A DNA stretch of 64,000 nucleotides from Pisaster brevispinus. Its lineage: Eukaryota; Echinodermata; Asteroidea; Forcipulatida; Asteriidae. Made by a program: the position numbers and the translations under genes. The stretch is from assembly GCA_023634235.1 (NCBI GenBank), contig JAMKCF010000003.1, forward strand, positions 7,700,742-7,764,741, read 5' to 3'. The notes under the pieces were generated by a model. It did no database searches. It saw only the letters and a list, made by a program, of their open reading frames with translations, and was not told the origin of the DNA. Below are positions 40,601 through 46,604 of this stretch, in pieces; position 1 is the stretch's first letter; each line of letters begins with the position of its first letter.

Positions 40601-43600
40601 GTGTCACACAGCAATCTACGCATGCTCGATCAAATCCAATTGAGCTCTGGGTGATCCCAACTATAATACAGTCCGCGCAAAGTGCAAATAATGCAACGTT
40701 GCATTATACTGCAACCAGTATTTACAATAATGCAACTTCCGGTGTAAAAGTAGAAAAATGCTTATTACATTGTATGTTGAAAATAAGGTGTAATTTATGC
40801 TGATCACCTTATGGTCTGTGGTTATCATTAAACATCTTTATTGTTGTTTTTTTAGTTGGGGATGGGTGGGGTGGGGGAGGGGGTGTCACTACTACATGTA
40901 TTACTACAGACTGAAGAATAACCGCCTTTCTAAAGGTTTGTTTACTTATTTTGTTAGCCACATATATTTAATTACTTTTTTAAATATTTATGTTCAGTTT
41001 TTGTTTAAAAAAATCTTTACATATAATAATTTCTGTTAATTAACTATTTCATTAATTTTGCTAAAAAACATGCTTTCTCATAATGTTACTTTAGTATTCT
41101 TTGTATTATTATAATGACGATTTAATCCACCAAAGTATTTTTGTCTTTTCTTCCTTCTACCTGATGTCGGACAGGTCTACCTACATGGATTACTGTATGT
41201 TGCCCATGTTGATTGACATACAGCTTGTAGTTGCAGTCACAAGACCACACTCAATTTGTTGCTCCCACATGTTTTTGTATCCCATTGAGCCCACCCCTGC
41301 TCCCTGGCAATTGTATCCTTGAATTTTCTAAATAACCAGTTAGTTACTTTAATATAATTCCATCTGAAAACCATCGTTATTGCTAATTGGAGTGGGGGGA
41401 ACGGGGTGTTATATTCAAGCCAATCGGGTTGGGCTTATTTCTCTGGTGATCCGCTTATGGTTGGTGTTTAGTATTGCATTAATATTTTTGAAACGTAATG
41501 TAAATTGAAACAGATTATTTAATTAAGAAAATACCTTATCTTTATTACAATCACACTTCTTTATTACAATCAAACATCTTTATCAAAATATCTCAACTCA
41601 GAAAAAAAAAAATAATAATAAAAATAACAACTTTCAGATTTCAAAAGTTTACATTTTCTAGATTTAAAGAGTACTAAATAGGGAAATAGTAATACAAAAA
41701 TAACTTGTGTTTAAAGTGAAGCTATTTTTGACAAATTTGCTGACACTGATTGAAATAATTTGAAATCAAATGTAAAAAGGTACAAGCAGGTCACTTGATC
41801 TATGAAAAAGTAATAAAAGTAATAAGTTTTGTAAATTACGAAAAGACTTGTGATAAATGTGCCTTATTGATCAAATCAAATTTCATTTGGCGTCATAATT
41901 AATCAAGATTGCACAACTTAAATGAAACAAAGTGAAAAACATTTCTTGTAGATATTGTAGTAGTATTACTATTATAACTTAGGTTTAACTTGTATGTAGC
42001 ATGATAGCCCTGCCCCTCATTAACAAGGGTTGCACAATTTAAATAATTACTTTAATTTGATTTGTTGTTTTCAAAATAATTGTTGTACCTTCCTTTTAAA
42101 GTGTTTACATTTTTGTCAAGATCTACTTTTTCACATCAATCATGTCACATGGATGGGCCAGTTGGGTACCTCATTTTCACCCTCCTCATCGGGGCGGGTG
42201 TTGGCTGTGCCAGCCAAGTCCATGTTTTACCGTTTGGCAAGTTTGGCTTGATGCTGACCTTTACTTGACTTCTTGTTGGAATGTGAGTTTCCTTTGCCTG
42301 TGAGAATTAAAAATTAAAAATGTAAATATTTAAAAGTTTATATCTAATAAATTATACACGTCTGTTTTTTATTGTCGCTGTTTGATTTGGATTTACCTTT
42401 CAATTGAAACATGTCACGGAAAGGCACCTTCTTGCACCCCACATAAAGTTTAGACGAGAGATATGCGGTCGGCTTACATGACAATTCCGGCCACCCCAAT
42501 GAAATAGGCCCAATTGTTTGGGAAAAAACAGTTAAAGATAACACATTTGAAGCTAGATGGCAAACATATTTGTTTTAAAATAACATCGAACACATATTAT
42601 AACAGTATTACCAAATGCAGTTACTTTGTAACTTACCGCAACGATGACTGGATTATAATGCTGGCATGGCTGGTAGCATTTAACCGACTGCTGATATTGT
42701 CTTGACCGTTGACGATGTAACATTTGTTGCGGTGGCATCAGAGCCGTGCCCGGGTGGCGTTTCCAACCACAACGGTCCTGTTGGACATAGCTCCAGTGTC
42801 ACCCAATCGGTCACGAAATACCCGTATACAAAAATTTGTTTACCCAAACCACTTCAGCAAGGAGCGAAGTGACTAAACTAGGCTTCCCGCCATCTGTTCC
42901 TGTCTCCCGCAATTTATGAATGAACTGGCACATCGATACATTTATAAACCTAACTTTTTAAAAGTATATATTTTTGTACTTTTTAAACTTAAAAAATATT
43001 AAATATAGTAAATATGTACAATTTAATTTTTGTAATACTCTGAACGTTTATTTCTTAAATGATTAATTTTTTAAAATGATGTATAAATTAATAATACTTG
43101 TCGAGGATACAGTCTTTCACTGTAAAATGGCCTCGCTGGTTTCCACTGACGGAAAGTGCGGAGTGATGGTTTTCAAAAGCCATTTACGTGAAAACGCAAA
43201 GATAACTTTTTGATTTGCACAGATGAAAAGTTGGGTAAGGAACTGTACAACACTATTATATTATTTTAACTATTCCAACATAAGCCTTTTTCGATTCCCT
43301 TTTCGTGTTTGAATGCAAGAGTTGCAGTATACTGCAACTCTGAGGTAGTCAGGTAGTGCAATTCGTCAACGTTGCTTTATAAATTATTTATACTGAGCTA
43401 CTCAACGTTGCATTATAATGCAACGTTGCATTATTTGCACTTTGCCGTCCGCGGACTGAATAATACTAATAATACTTTTAATAGTTGGGAAGCCCCAACT
43501 TTAACACTCAAATTGGGACCAGTCACAACTACAGTTGGGATGATTGTCAAGTTGGGTAAAATATATTATGACTGAGCGAGGTCCACTTATTTATTTTTTA

Positions 43601-45111
43601 TTACTATTTTTATTATTAGTTAAATACTTTAGGTAGTAGTAGTACTAGTAAGTATAATTATACTAAGTACTAGTAGTAGACTAGTACTAGTAGCTGGTAC
43701 TACTACAGTCAATTGACCAGTTCGGGATCACTTTTTGAATTCACATTGTTTTTGGTTGCAATCTCTTTGACATTTTAAACAAAAAAGTTTATCAGTTTAC
43801 CTAAACATGTTATAAAACTCACCAAGTATCCACTGACAAAAAAAGATTAGTACTTTTGAAGAGGCTTTTAGAAAAGTATTGTCACCTGTTTGACCAGTTC
43901 AGGATCAGTTGATTCTATTCTGAATCAGTAGCTTGCCCTCTATTGCAAACCAATACTCCCATTCATAAAACTGTCTCTCAAGGACACAAATTTCACAAGT
44001 GTGTTGGCATGGACATGGACTTCCTTTCTTCAGAGAATTTCATGCAAGTGTATTCAACAGCAGCGCAAAAATCCAGCAACAAAAACACAAAACAACAGCA
44101 ATGGCAAATGAAAAGGTGAAGCACGACTAAAAGCAACATTGACCCAAATATCTATTCTTACAGTCGCAATTTCCTCCTCCAAGTTTCATTTTCTCACAAA
44201 AAAACAATATTCCTACAAGAATTTGTTGAAGAAATGTAACTTAAAAGCAACAAATAAACTTTCGACTGCAGCAGTAAGATTTTACCTCACTGAGTGCGGC
44301 ACCATTTGACGCAATGAGAGATGCTGAGTAGTGAGTGATCCCGAACTGGTCAAGGGTACGATGCCCCCCAAAAGACCATTTCGGTAATTTCGTCTCCTCA
44401 AAAAAACAACACGACTGCTCAGTATTTACCTGAAATATTTTTTACACATTCTAAGCATTTAACATAAATATTATTCGCCCTGGCGTTCAAATTTTAAAGG
44501 TGAGAAGTTTTAACAGCGTTTTTCAACCAACATTTTTTTTTTTAATAATGGTCAAAATCACAGACAAACTTCAAGAAAATGGCCATAATTTATTTGTTGA
44601 TGAAGTTTGGAACCTTATTTTGGGTTTGTTAGTTTATTGCATGTTATTCTTCACATGTATCAACAGAAATTGGTAATGTGAGAAGTAACTTAATTATGGG
44701 GTTGTTGCAAAGTTGAAGTGATCCCGAACTGGTCAATGATCCCGAACTGGTCAAATGACTGTACTACTAGTCTACTATTACTAGTACTACCGAGCTAGAG
44801 ACAAGTCACAAGTATTCGTCATGATAGTAGGACAATCCTAGAGTAGTATAGCCTTCAAGGCAGCAAGAATGAGGAAACAACTGAAGACTGAAGGATAGGA
44901 AGGACATCCATACGAGACGAGAGTGCTTCTCAATCTCAGAAGATGCAGGCATGCATGTCAAGGGGGAAAATCATTTTCTCACTCACCGATAATACGACAG
45001 TAGACCATTGGAAAGCACAAACCATCGCCTCTGGTAGCCCTTTATGTAATTCGTCCATTTGTACAACCACCCTTTGAAGTTTTCCGGGGGTGCATTCTTT
45101 ACATCAGCCAT
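5940..45111 (-). CDS. OSBP: Oxysterol-binding protein (OSBP), 13 coding exons
   Basis: The joined coding exons, from high to low coordinate, are 45111-44987, 32634-32426, 31908-31664, 27064-26884, 14264-14168, 13876-13759, 13503-13366, 12288-12043, 10179-9958, 8894-8799, 8127-7952, 6729-6509 and 6082-5940. All have GT-AG borders and compatible phases, and give 2217 nt (738 residues plus stop). Domains: PH at about 12-105 (GWLYKW at 14, closing Trp92); predicted coiled coil at about 115-250; acidic tract then FFAT-type motif EFYDATE at 265-271; ORD from about 350 to the end, with KPFNPLLGE at 427-435 and the OSBP signature EQVSHHPP at 452-459. Family knowledge: OSBP binds VAP proteins through FFAT and Golgi PI4P through PH, and exchanges sterol for PI4P at ER-trans-Golgi contacts. 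The N-terminus lacks the long Gly/Ala-rich leader of vertebrate OSBP. The start is the only Met just ahead of the PH domain. Confidence 0.96.
6083..6508 (-). other. OSBP intron 12
   Basis: 426 bp of AT-rich sequence. I see no repeat or coding signal in it. Confidence 0.85.
6509..6729 (-). CDS. OSBP: OSBP coding exon 12 (C-terminal ORD helix)
   Basis: 221 nt. The acceptor is GATACAG|GCCCAA and the donor GAAGCAG|GTAAGT. It encodes [20 protein letters not shown], with the RPDQR motif typical of ORDs, then the charged helix [18 protein letters not shown]. Confidence 0.95.
6860..7640 (+). mobile_element. Module family copy 1, split by a SINE
   Basis: Lies in OSBP intron 11. The left part ends CTTGATATTTGCTAGATTTA and the right part resumes GATCGTTCATTTCAG and GTCTGGCTCTCTCCTCC. 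In the copy at 37.9-38.4 kb these blocks are contiguous. A SINE at 7078-7424 separates them here, so this copy is older than the SINE. No terminal repeats were identified. Confidence 0.6.
7078..7424 (-). repeat. tRNA-derived SINE, family B, near full length
   Basis: Read on the minus strand it begins TGACCGAGCAGTTT (box A-like) and continues GGTTTGAATCCCGG (box B-like). A central CACTTGTGTCCTTGAGCAAG block of a kind common in animal SINEs follows. The tail is GTAAAGCGCATTGAGACG ... GTGCTATATAAGAAC ending in ATTATTGTTATTATC repeats. The flanks TTTAATGTG and CTAAATGTG look like a degraded target duplication. Confidence 0.8.
7952..8127 (-). CDS. OSBP: OSBP coding exon 11
   Basis: 176 nt. The acceptor is TTTCAG|GTGACA and the donor CTTCC|GTAAGT. 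It encodes VTGVVTD and [12 protein letters not shown], then ILWQKNPLP, the conserved W-NPLP stretch before the C-terminal helix. Confidence 0.94.
8187..8402. repeat. Long inverted repeat (hairpin) in OSBP intron 10
   Basis: Two arms of about 86 bp (8187-8273 and 8316-8402) are near-perfect reverse complements: ATCAGGTGAGGTTAGCGG pairs with CCGCTAACCTCACCTGAT. The roughly 42 bp loop holds a smaller hairpin (GATCAG...CTGATC). The transcript would form a long double-stranded stem. Confidence 0.9.
8799..8894 (-). CDS. OSBP: OSBP coding exon 10
   Basis: 96 nt, phase 0. The acceptor is TTAACAG|AGTGG and the donor AGAAAA|GTGAGT. It encodes [15 protein letters not shown] then [14 protein letters not shown], the ORD strand pair after KLWVDQ. 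Confidence 0.93.
8895..9957 (-). other. OSBP intron 9
   Basis: 1.06 kb with no repeat, hairpin or coding signal that I can support. Confidence 0.7.
9958..10179 (-). CDS. OSBP: OSBP coding exon 9 (SHHPP signature)
   Basis: 222 nt, phase 0. The acceptor is TGTAG|GTGAGC and the donor GATCAG|GTAGGT. It opens with VSHHPPAAA, whose two histidines contact the PI4P phosphate in characterised ORP domains. It continues with SKFRGKYL and [13 protein letters not shown]. Confidence 0.96.
10385..11060 (+). mobile_element. Module family copy 2
   Basis: Lies in OSBP intron 8. It shares long blocks with the 35.4 kb copy: GCACATGGTGT, GGTCCAAAGTCCA, GTGATTGGCCCGTTAAAAAA, AAGAAAGCTTGGCTAG, GCGTTGGGTTAAGGCTATTC and ATTAGGGGATAAGAT. 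The left border region begins CAGTGTTCTCCAACC, a possible hAT-type terminus. The matching right terminus was not found. Confidence 0.75.
12043..12288 (-). CDS. OSBP: OSBP coding exon 8 (ORD core)
   Basis: 246 nt, phase 0 at both ends. The acceptor is ATTCAG|GTAAAT and the donor GAACAG|GTAGG. It encodes residues 372-453, with [18 protein letters not shown] and the family hallmark [12 protein letters not shown], ending in CEQ of the EQVSHHPP signature. Confidence 0.96.
12393..13064. mobile_element. MITE with TATAGACT-type TIRs
   Basis: Ends ATAGACTATGCAAGTCTC and its near-complement GAGACTTGCACAGTCTAT bound 672 bp in OSBP intron 7. Near the left end sits a small palindrome (GGGACCATTGTGGTCCC). 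No convincing target duplication. No coding frame. Confidence 0.7.
13366..13503 (-). CDS. OSBP: OSBP coding exon 7 (start of ORD)
   Basis: 138 nt, or 141 nt if the upstream AG of a tandem acceptor (GCTAGCAG) is used, giving an upper limit of 13506 and one extra Gln. The donor is GTACCA|GTAAGT. It encodes a basic segment, then [20 protein letters not shown], the conserved entry to the sterol-binding domain. Confidence 0.92.
13759..13876 (-). CDS. OSBP: OSBP coding exon 6 (Ser-rich linker)
   Basis: 118 nt, ending in phase 0. The acceptor is GATTGCAG|GCGTAC and the donor AAAGAT|GTAAGT. It encodes [10 protein letters not shown] (shared with vertebrate OSBP), then a Ser/Glu/Asp-rich linker that is a plausible regulatory phosphorylation region by family analogy. 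Confidence 0.9.
14168..14264 (-). CDS. OSBP: OSBP coding exon 5 (FFAT motif)
   Basis: 97 nt. The acceptor is TGACAG|GCACAG and the donor CACAA|GTGAGT. It encodes an acidic tract (AEEDDEDNE) running into EFYDATE, a two-phenylalanine-in-acidic-tract type motif with Tyr at the second aromatic position. In OSBP this motif docks to ER VAP proteins. Confidence 0.92.
14665..15505. mobile_element. PIF/Harbinger-like MITE, TSD TAA
   Basis: 841 bp. The TIRs are GACCGCGTTCCCACTGGATC and, on the right, the complement of GGCCCCGTTCCCACTGGACC. TAA flanks both sides (14662-14664, 15506-15508). TAA/TTA duplications and G/C-rich ends fit PIF/Harbinger. Inside, GCGTTCCCACT and TGATCGCCCTTT are repeated several times. 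A 115-codon frame at 14953-15300 with an Arg/His-rich start was noted, but I cannot assign it. Confidence 0.85.
16020..16069. repeat. Perfect 21 bp hairpin
   Basis: The arms 16020-16040 and 16049-16069 are exact reverse complements (TGTGCTATTTTAG... / ...CTAAAATAGCACA) around the 8 bp loop TGAATGCT. It sits at the 5-prime edge of the LINE fragment. Confidence 0.9.
16070..16690 (+). pseudogene. Truncated non-LTR retrotransposon, 3-prime end of ORF2
   Basis: Conceptual translation, with stops and frame breaks, gives [25 protein letters not shown], then [19 protein letters not shown] and [17 protein letters not shown], followed by FKRNIN. This is the C-terminal pattern of CR1/Jockey-type reverse transcriptase ORFs. 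It ends in a poly(A) run at 16664-16690. It is 5-prime truncated, dead, and nested in the 15699-16759 element. Confidence 0.85.
16868..17025 (+). repeat. tRNA-derived SINE, family A (diverged copy)
   Basis: The head has TTGGTTCAGTTGATAGAGCA (box A region) and GAGGTTCAAATCCCACTC (box B). The tail CAATTTTTTCTTTGCTCA ... TTACCCAGCAAGTTTCC ... GTAGTTTATTCTTGATA matches the copy at 48.5 kb. Confidence 0.65.
17201..18463. mobile_element. Long-TIR foldback element, 9 bp TSD (Mutator-like)
   Basis: 1263 bp, flanked by the exact 9 bp duplication ACATGTAAC (17192-17200, 18464-18472). The ends are TAGCCTTGA..CAAGGCTGTG and its complement. The arms extend about 260 bp (17201-17470 and 18205-18463) and include CGCCCACAATCCTAGCCCG / CGGGCTAGGATTGTGGGCG. 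Long TIRs plus a 9 bp duplication fit Mutator-like elements. A second palindrome lies inside. No transposase frame is seen. Confidence 0.88.
17575..17688. repeat. Internal palindrome of the foldback element
   Basis: The arms at about 17575-17622 and 17643-17688 are near-complementary (GAGTTCTTAAACGGCTGTTT with AAACGGCCGTTTAAGAAC; CAGGGTCGTGG with CCACGACCCTG) around a short loop. Confidence 0.85.
18480..20580. other. OSBP intron 4 segment without identified elements
   Basis: AT-rich sequence with many ACATGTACAT-type blocks (for example 19490-19555). TTGCTCTATGGTT recurs at 18410 and 18808. No gene or bounded repeat is seen. Confidence 0.5.
20585..20740. repeat. SINE family A copy with internal inversion
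   Basis: Head fragment in minus orientation (ACTGGAGCGGGACTTGAACC, AATGACCTCCGGATTAAT), then tail sequence in plus orientation (TTACCCAGTCAGTTTCCC, GTGGTTTATAACTTGATA). In the 48.5 kb copy head and tail run the same way, so this one is rearranged. Confidence 0.7.
20899..22011. mobile_element. Element with GGGGTTTCGGCC ends
   Basis: About 1.1 kb between GGGGTTTCGGCC and GGCCGAAACCCC. Composition differs from the flanks (CpG-richer around 21540-21760). A 73-codon frame at 21571-21792 is not recognisable. No target duplication found, so the borders are tentative. Confidence 0.5.
22020..23155. other. OSBP intron 4 segment, nothing seen
   Basis: Apart from a C/A-rich simple stretch at 23000-23070 there is no repeat boundary, hairpin or coding signal. 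Confidence 0.5.
23160..23985 (-). mobile_element. Module family copy 3 (reverse)
   Basis: On the minus strand it shares CTAGTCTTGAAATTTGCCAG, the GCGATGGTTC block, GTCTGGCTCTCTCCTCC, ATGAAAATGGTTGATGATGA and AATAGGGGATAAGAT with the copies at 7 kb and 38 kb. Diverged; ends unresolved. Confidence 0.6.
24060..26880. other. OSBP intron 4, proximal segment
   Basis: Mostly unremarkable AT-rich sequence. 25380-25500 matches 47940-48060 (see separate entry). ATACATGTACATGTACAT lies at 26134-26151. Confidence 0.5.
25380..25500 (+). repeat. Dispersed repeat shared with 47.9 kb
   Basis: Shares ACTTGCTGAAA, TTTGCCAAATTTT and GTGATTTTTGACACATTC with 47940-48060, in the same orientation. No element ends found. 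Confidence 0.7.
26884..27064 (-). CDS. OSBP: OSBP coding exon 4 (coiled coil)
   Basis: 181 nt. The acceptor is CTATAG|GCGTG and the donor AGTAAAG|GTAAGC. It continues the helix after MIN with [19 protein letters not shown] and [10 protein letters not shown], the OSBP-family coiled coil. Confidence 0.93.
27065..28620 (-). other. OSBP intron 3, distal segment
   Basis: AT-rich, no coding or structured repeat seen apart from a short poly(C) at about 27291-27300. Confidence 0.5.
28630..28900 (+). repeat. Truncated LINE/SINE 3-prime tail
   Basis: Contains CTCTTCCTCAAGACTCTTCT and AAAACATATCTATTCAAATC, a pattern of non-LTR ORF C-termini (LKTYLFKS). Then CTGAGCGCTTAGAGAC ... GCGCTATAGAAATGC and (TTATTA)n follow. 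The last block parallels the tails of the SINE at 7.1 kb and the repeats at 31.2 and 50.6 kb. Confidence 0.7.
29271..30188 (-). mobile_element. CAGGG-ended element carrying the module, 5 bp TSD (copy 4)
   Basis: 918 bp, flanked by CAGTG (29266-29270, 30189-30193). The ends are CAGGGGTTTCCCTTAAC and the complement of CAGGGTCCGAAATTAACGG. Subterminal GCGGGCGAGT blocks recur at both ends. Nearly the same structure as 35376-36298 in the opposite orientation. CAGGG ends suggest hAT; a 5 bp duplication would fit the hAT5 group. No transposase. Confidence 0.88.
30194..30940 (-). other. OSBP intron 3, middle segment
   Basis: No clear element. TTGGCATTGGTGCC, GGCCTTGGTGCC and AGGCCACAGTGGCC at 30668-30735 form a short GGCC-rich patch. 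Confidence 0.4.
30945..31225 (+). repeat. Non-LTR 3-prime tail or SINE-like repeat
   Basis: Blocks ACGCACATAAAAGAACCCAG, TTATCGAAAAGAGAAGGGG and TGATTGGCAGCATATTGCG, ending GAGCGCTATATAAGAAGCC. This layout resembles 3-prime tails of animal LINE/SINE elements. Boundaries approximate. Confidence 0.6.
31664..31908 (-). CDS. OSBP: OSBP coding exon 3 (coiled-coil region)
   Basis: 245 nt, ending in phase 0. The acceptor is TTTGAAG|ATGATG and the donor ATCAAT|GTAAGT. It encodes residues 112-193: an acidic stretch, then a leucine-rich helix ([15 protein letters not shown]) and the conserved [17 protein letters not shown], in the dimerising region between PH and FFAT. Confidence 0.93.
31909..32425 (-). 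other. OSBP intron 2
   Basis: 517 bp. It holds one small inverted-repeat element (32178-32332). The rest is unremarkable. Confidence 0.8.
32178..32332. mobile_element. Small CAGG-ended inverted-repeat element
   Basis: 155 bp with ends CAGGCCTAGAATT and the complement of CAGGACTGGAATTCA. Flanks GATTC and GGTTC match at 4 of 5 positions, as if a 5 bp duplication had decayed. Similar in type to the CAGGG-ended elements. Confidence 0.5.
32426..32634 (-). CDS. OSBP: OSBP coding exon 2 (second half of PH domain)
   Basis: 209 nt. The acceptor is TACTCAG|AAACC and the donor GATTCAG|GTAGG. It encodes residues 42-111, including HTCRGTINL and the closing PH helix [14 protein letters not shown], whose Trp92 is the invariant PH tryptophan. 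Confidence 0.95.
32635..34530 (-). other. OSBP intron 1, proximal segment
   Basis: No bounded repeat. A locally G/C- and CpG-rich patch at 33590-33880 is listed as a finding. Confidence 0.5.
34534..35222. mobile_element. MITE with 48 bp imperfect TIRs
   Basis: 689 bp. The left end is GGCCAGCGCTAAACGTCACA and the right end, as complement, GGCCTGCACTAAATGTTGAA. Both continue into CTTTTGCCA..ATGTCAAACTCAAAT. Flanks CTA and TTA could be a decayed 3 bp PIF/Harbinger duplication. Non-coding. Confidence 0.75.
35376..36298 (+). mobile_element. CAGGG-ended element carrying the module, 5 bp TSD (copy 5)
   Basis: 923 bp, flanked by TATGT (35371-35375, 36299-36303). The left end is TAGGGTGTGAAATTAACGG and the right end GGAAACCCCTG. 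Colinear along its length with the 29271-30188 element in inverted orientation. Internal CCAAT-type sequence (GTGATTGGCCCG). Terminal GGCGGGCGAGTCAAA repeats. Non-coding. Confidence 0.88.
36310..37460 (-). other. OSBP intron 1 segment, nothing firm
   Basis: Shows GTGTGCCATTTTGTGACGGC and similar non-coding sequence but no paired ends or duplication. Confidence 0.4.
37467..38795. mobile_element. PIF/Harbinger-like element with module (copy 6), TSD TAA
   Basis: 1329 bp, flanked by TAA (37464-37466, 38796-38798). The TIR of about 34 bp begins GGCCTAATAAAAATA and continues TTGTTTGTTTCCGGTAAC at both ends. The interior, about 37925-38430, carries the module (GCGATCGTTCATTTCAG, GTCTGGCTCTCTCCTCCG, ATGAAAATGGTTGTTGATGA, TTAGGGGATAAGATCG). 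Non-coding. Confidence 0.85.
39137..39261. mobile_element. Short MITE, GGCTGTTTCA ends
   Basis: 125 bp between GGCTGTTTCACATGACAG and the complement of GGCTGTTTCATGTGTGACAG. Lies in OSBP intron 1. No convincing target duplication. Confidence 0.6.
39980..40020 (+). repeat. Dispersed repeat shared with 60.6 kb
   Basis: TACAGCGCCCCAGTTACTGG followed by GTCTA reappears in reverse complement at about 60613-60645. Confidence 0.7.
40022..40127 (+). repeat. Repeat flanking the 2.8 kb element (left)
   Basis: GCCCAACTTGACAATTGTCA ... GGACTGGTCCCAACTTTAG ... AAAGTTGGGGTGCCC. Its inverted counterpart is at about 43480-43560. Confidence 0.7.
40669..43458. mobile_element. 2.8 kb element with CAGTCCGCG TIRs
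   Basis: The left end CAGTCCGCGCAAAGTGCAAA is followed by TAATGCAACGTTGCATTATA; the right end is the complement (CAGTCCGCGGACGGCAAAGTG, then the same palindromic block). AATA flanks both sides, a possible 4 bp duplication. Inside the right end are the palindromes GCAACGTTGCATTATAATGC and AGTTGCAGTATACTGCAACT. Superfamily unknown. It carries minus-strand exon-like pieces (42231-42544) but no full transposase. Confidence 0.7.
42230..42540 (-). other. Candidate spliced coding remnant inside the 2.8 kb element
   Basis: On the minus strand an open stretch reads [16 protein letters not shown] then [13 protein letters not shown], to a donor AAAG|GTAAAT at about 42397. After a short AT-rich intron the acceptor TTCTCACAG|GCAAAG (about 42299) continues in phase as [20 protein letters not shown] and TAA. 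The upstream limit is undefined and I do not recognise the protein. Could be chance. Confidence 0.3.
43480..43560 (-). repeat. Repeat flanking the 2.8 kb element (right, inverted)
   Basis: Reverse complement of the 40.0-40.1 kb repeat: CCCAACTTGACAATC, GGTCCCAATTTGAGTG and AAAGTTGGGGCTTCCC. Suggests that the 2.8 kb element inserted into, or lies between, an older inverted pair. Confidence 0.65.
43706..44761. mobile_element. hAT-like MITE, 8 bp TSD
   Basis: 1056 bp. The ends are CAGTCAATTGACCAGTTCGG and the complement of CAGTCATTTGACCAGTTCGG. TACTACTA flanks both sides (43698-43705, 44762-44769). The surroundings are TACTAG-rich, so chance is not excluded. GATCCCGAACTGGTCAA or its complement occurs at the left end, at about 44337 and twice at the right end, with a weaker copy near 43892. 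Confidence 0.8.
44987..45111 (-). CDS. OSBP: OSBP coding exon 1 (start, first half of PH domain)
   Basis: 125 nt, encoding residues 1-41 plus two bases. It starts [19 protein letters not shown] and carries the first PH strands (GWLYKW, RRWFVL). The donor is CG|GTGAGT. It ends in phase 2 and joins exon 2 to make Arg42. Upstream sequence is AT-rich, without an obvious TATA box. Confidence 0.95.
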
Positions 45112-45931
45112 GCTGAATCTGACGGTAAACGTGTCTTTAGGGGCTCGGTTTCAGACCCTTTGCAGTTAAAATAAGGGCGTAAATGTGAAAAATGGAAAAA
45201 GTGAGGTTTCTCTATGTGCACGTCATTTACTGCATGGTACCCGCCTACTTGTATTACTTTTCAGTTTGAAATAAGCACCCATGAATTGGTATCTGACTAT
45301 CACACAATTACCGTTGGAGGACACGCATACGCATACAACTAGTCTTGTTGCAAGACGTTCTAACCTTCCTTGCTCTATGGTCAAACCATGCAAGACACGT
45401 CAGATTTTCGTAACAACAGCGCCCGCCCGCCGATTGGTTCTGGTAAAAAAGGAATATCAGAATGATAGCTTTTACAGGTTTTTTTTAGTAGTGTGTAGTT
45501 AGGGAGAGTCGCGATAGTCGAGTGGTAATAAACATTAACGTCTTGCACAAAGACTAATATGTAAGTGCAAGCAGTTTAACTACTGTACCCCGTAAATTTA
45601 CTATAACTATTAGTAATAATTATAGTATTAAAACCTGTGGACAATCTGACTCAAGAATGACACTGACAGAGTGACAGATTCAAATATTTTTGAAGTAAAC
45701 AGTGTGTGTTACAGGTTGTGTTTTCTGCCGATGGTATGTATGGAAAGACTTTTGCAACTCCATGATTTGTGATTAACATCTTTAATTTTGTTTTGTTTTA
45801 TTTTTGTTTTAAATTATTGTTATTAAAATTAATGATAAAAATTACCAAAACAGTATACATGGACATGGTATACATCAATTGATCACAAATTTGAAATATT
45901 AAATAATATTATTATTATTAATATTATAATG

Positions 45932-46165
45932 TAGTCCGAGTTGAACCCAACAAAAATTACAATGTAATTATAGGATAGTGTATATAATTTACGCTTTTTA
46001 TAACATTTGATGATTTGGACATTAATTTATCTGACATACTAAACATTTCAAGATTTGTTGACATTCTGGCGTATGTTGATGTTGTACGCCAGATCATGTC
46101 CAAATCATAAATGTTATAAAAAGCGTTATTGGGTCCAGTACTTGTTAATGTTAGTACTCGGACTA
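45932..46165. mobile_element. Foldback MITE, TAGTCCGAGT ends
   Basis: 234 bp between TAGTCCGAGT and ACTCGGACTA. An inner hairpin pairs CGCTTTTTATAACATTTGAT with ATAAATGTTATAAAAAGCG, and GATTTGGACAT with ATGTCCAAATC. No clear target duplication. Confidence 0.7.
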
Positions 46166-46434
46166 TGAATCATGGTGTTCAATTAGTCAATAGTTTGACC
46201 ATTGACACTGACAGGAGGGAGAGTAATATCCTTGACCAGTTGTAGTCAATTGTACAGTGGCTCGCCAATTCCTAGAGAACTCGTTTTTTTACAGGGTTAT
46301 ATTGCCATCCAGTGGGTTCATCGAACTATTGCATGACATCAACGTATTTCATTGTGTTACATTGCCAGTCACCGTATCTGCGGGTTTTATTTAATTTTGT
46401 GTTATATCTCCGGACGCCATATTTAAATCATTGT

Positions 46435-46560
46435 GGCGTTTCGTGGCCGAGTGATTTAGTTCACCAGACCCAAGCTCTGGTGATGTCAGCAGCAGTGTGG
46501 GTTCGAATCCTGGTCATGACACTTGTGCCCTTGAGCAAGGCACTTAACCATGTTAATTGC
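46435..46560 (+). repeat. tRNA-derived SINE, family B (head)
   Basis: CGTGGCCGAGTGATTTAGTT (box A-like), GTGTGGGTTCGAATCCTGG (box B) and GTGCCCTTGAGCAAGGCAC, matching the SINE at 7078-7424. The tail diverges after about 46560. Confidence 0.8.
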
Positions 46561-46604
46561 TTCTTAAAATGTTGGCAAGATAATGCATTCTGTTCTTCCA
46601 GCCA

